Positions 6,636 to 6,648 of a stretch of 6,648 nucleotides of DNA are shown piece by piece. Numbering within the stretch: the first letter of the stretch is position 1; every line of letters begins with the position of its first letter. The notes beneath the pieces were generated by a model. That model was not told where the DNA came from. It made no database searches and worked only from the letters and a program-made list of their open reading frames with translations. The stretch covers positions 1 to 6,648 of the forward strand of contig CALDPN010000101.1 in NCBI GenBank assembly GCA_937911235.1, in the 5' to 3' direction. The DNA is from an uncultured Bacteroidales bacterium. Its GTDB lineage: Bacteria; Bacteroidota; Bacteroidia; Bacteroidales; Paludibacteraceae. Position numbers and translations under genes: made by a program.

Positions 6636-6648
6636 CGCTCTACTCTCC

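Noticed and set aside
6369..6648. Signal peptidase I N-terminus as the source of the hydrophobic segment fused to Gmd
   Set aside because: The KKELRDWVVAILIAVVAALVF stretch vaguely resembles the membrane anchor of some type I signal peptidases, but the Ser-Met catalytic motif that should follow is absent and the match is too generic to claim.

Overview
This is part of a surface-polysaccharide (capsule or O-antigen/exopolysaccharide) biosynthesis locus, most likely from a Bacteroidota bacterium of the Prevotella/Bacteroides kind. The evidence is an AT-rich sequence, promoters of the TAnnTTTG type, A-rich leaders mostly without Shine-Dalgarno sites, and protein sequences that resemble Bacteroidales homologues by eye. 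No database search was possible.

Layout, left to right. (1) Positions 1-1180, minus strand: a MOP-superfamily polysaccharide flippase (Wzx/WzxC-like), with its C-terminus cut off by the window edge. (2) Positions 1181-1358: a divergent promoter region with a Bacteroidota-type promoter facing each way. (3) Positions 1359-2850, plus strand: a membrane-bound O-acyltransferase (MBOAT) gene, broken by a +1 frameshift exactly at a run of nine C. Eight C would restore an uninterrupted 496-residue protein. (4) Positions 2850-3863, plus strand: a membrane-anchored SGNH-hydrolase-like partner, overlapping the MBOAT stop by one base. (5) Positions 3881-3929: a hairpin terminator. (6) Positions 3996-4973, minus strand: a GT2-type glycosyltransferase, convergent with the acyltransferase pair. 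(7) Positions 4974-5277: an AT-rich spacer holding a second terminator that is nearly the same sequence as the first, on the opposite strand. (8) Positions 5278-6219, minus strand: an intact GDP-L-fucose synthase (fcl/wcaG). (9) From 6219 to the right edge, minus strand: only the C-terminal part of GDP-mannose 4,6-dehydratase (Gmd), joined in frame to an unrelated N-terminal stretch with one membrane segment.

How they fit together: Gmd and Fcl normally act in sequence to make GDP-L-fucose from GDP-mannose. The GT2 enzyme would transfer a sugar to the repeat unit, the flippase would move the lipid-linked unit across the inner membrane, and the MBOAT/SGNH pair would O-acylate (probably O-acetylate) the glycan outside the cytoplasm.

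Most notable are the poly-C frameshift (possible phase-variable O-acylation, or a sequencing error), the two near-identical palindromic terminators flanking the glycosyltransferase, and the chimeric Gmd remnant beside an intact fcl. I see no tRNA, rRNA, CRISPR array or transposase gene.
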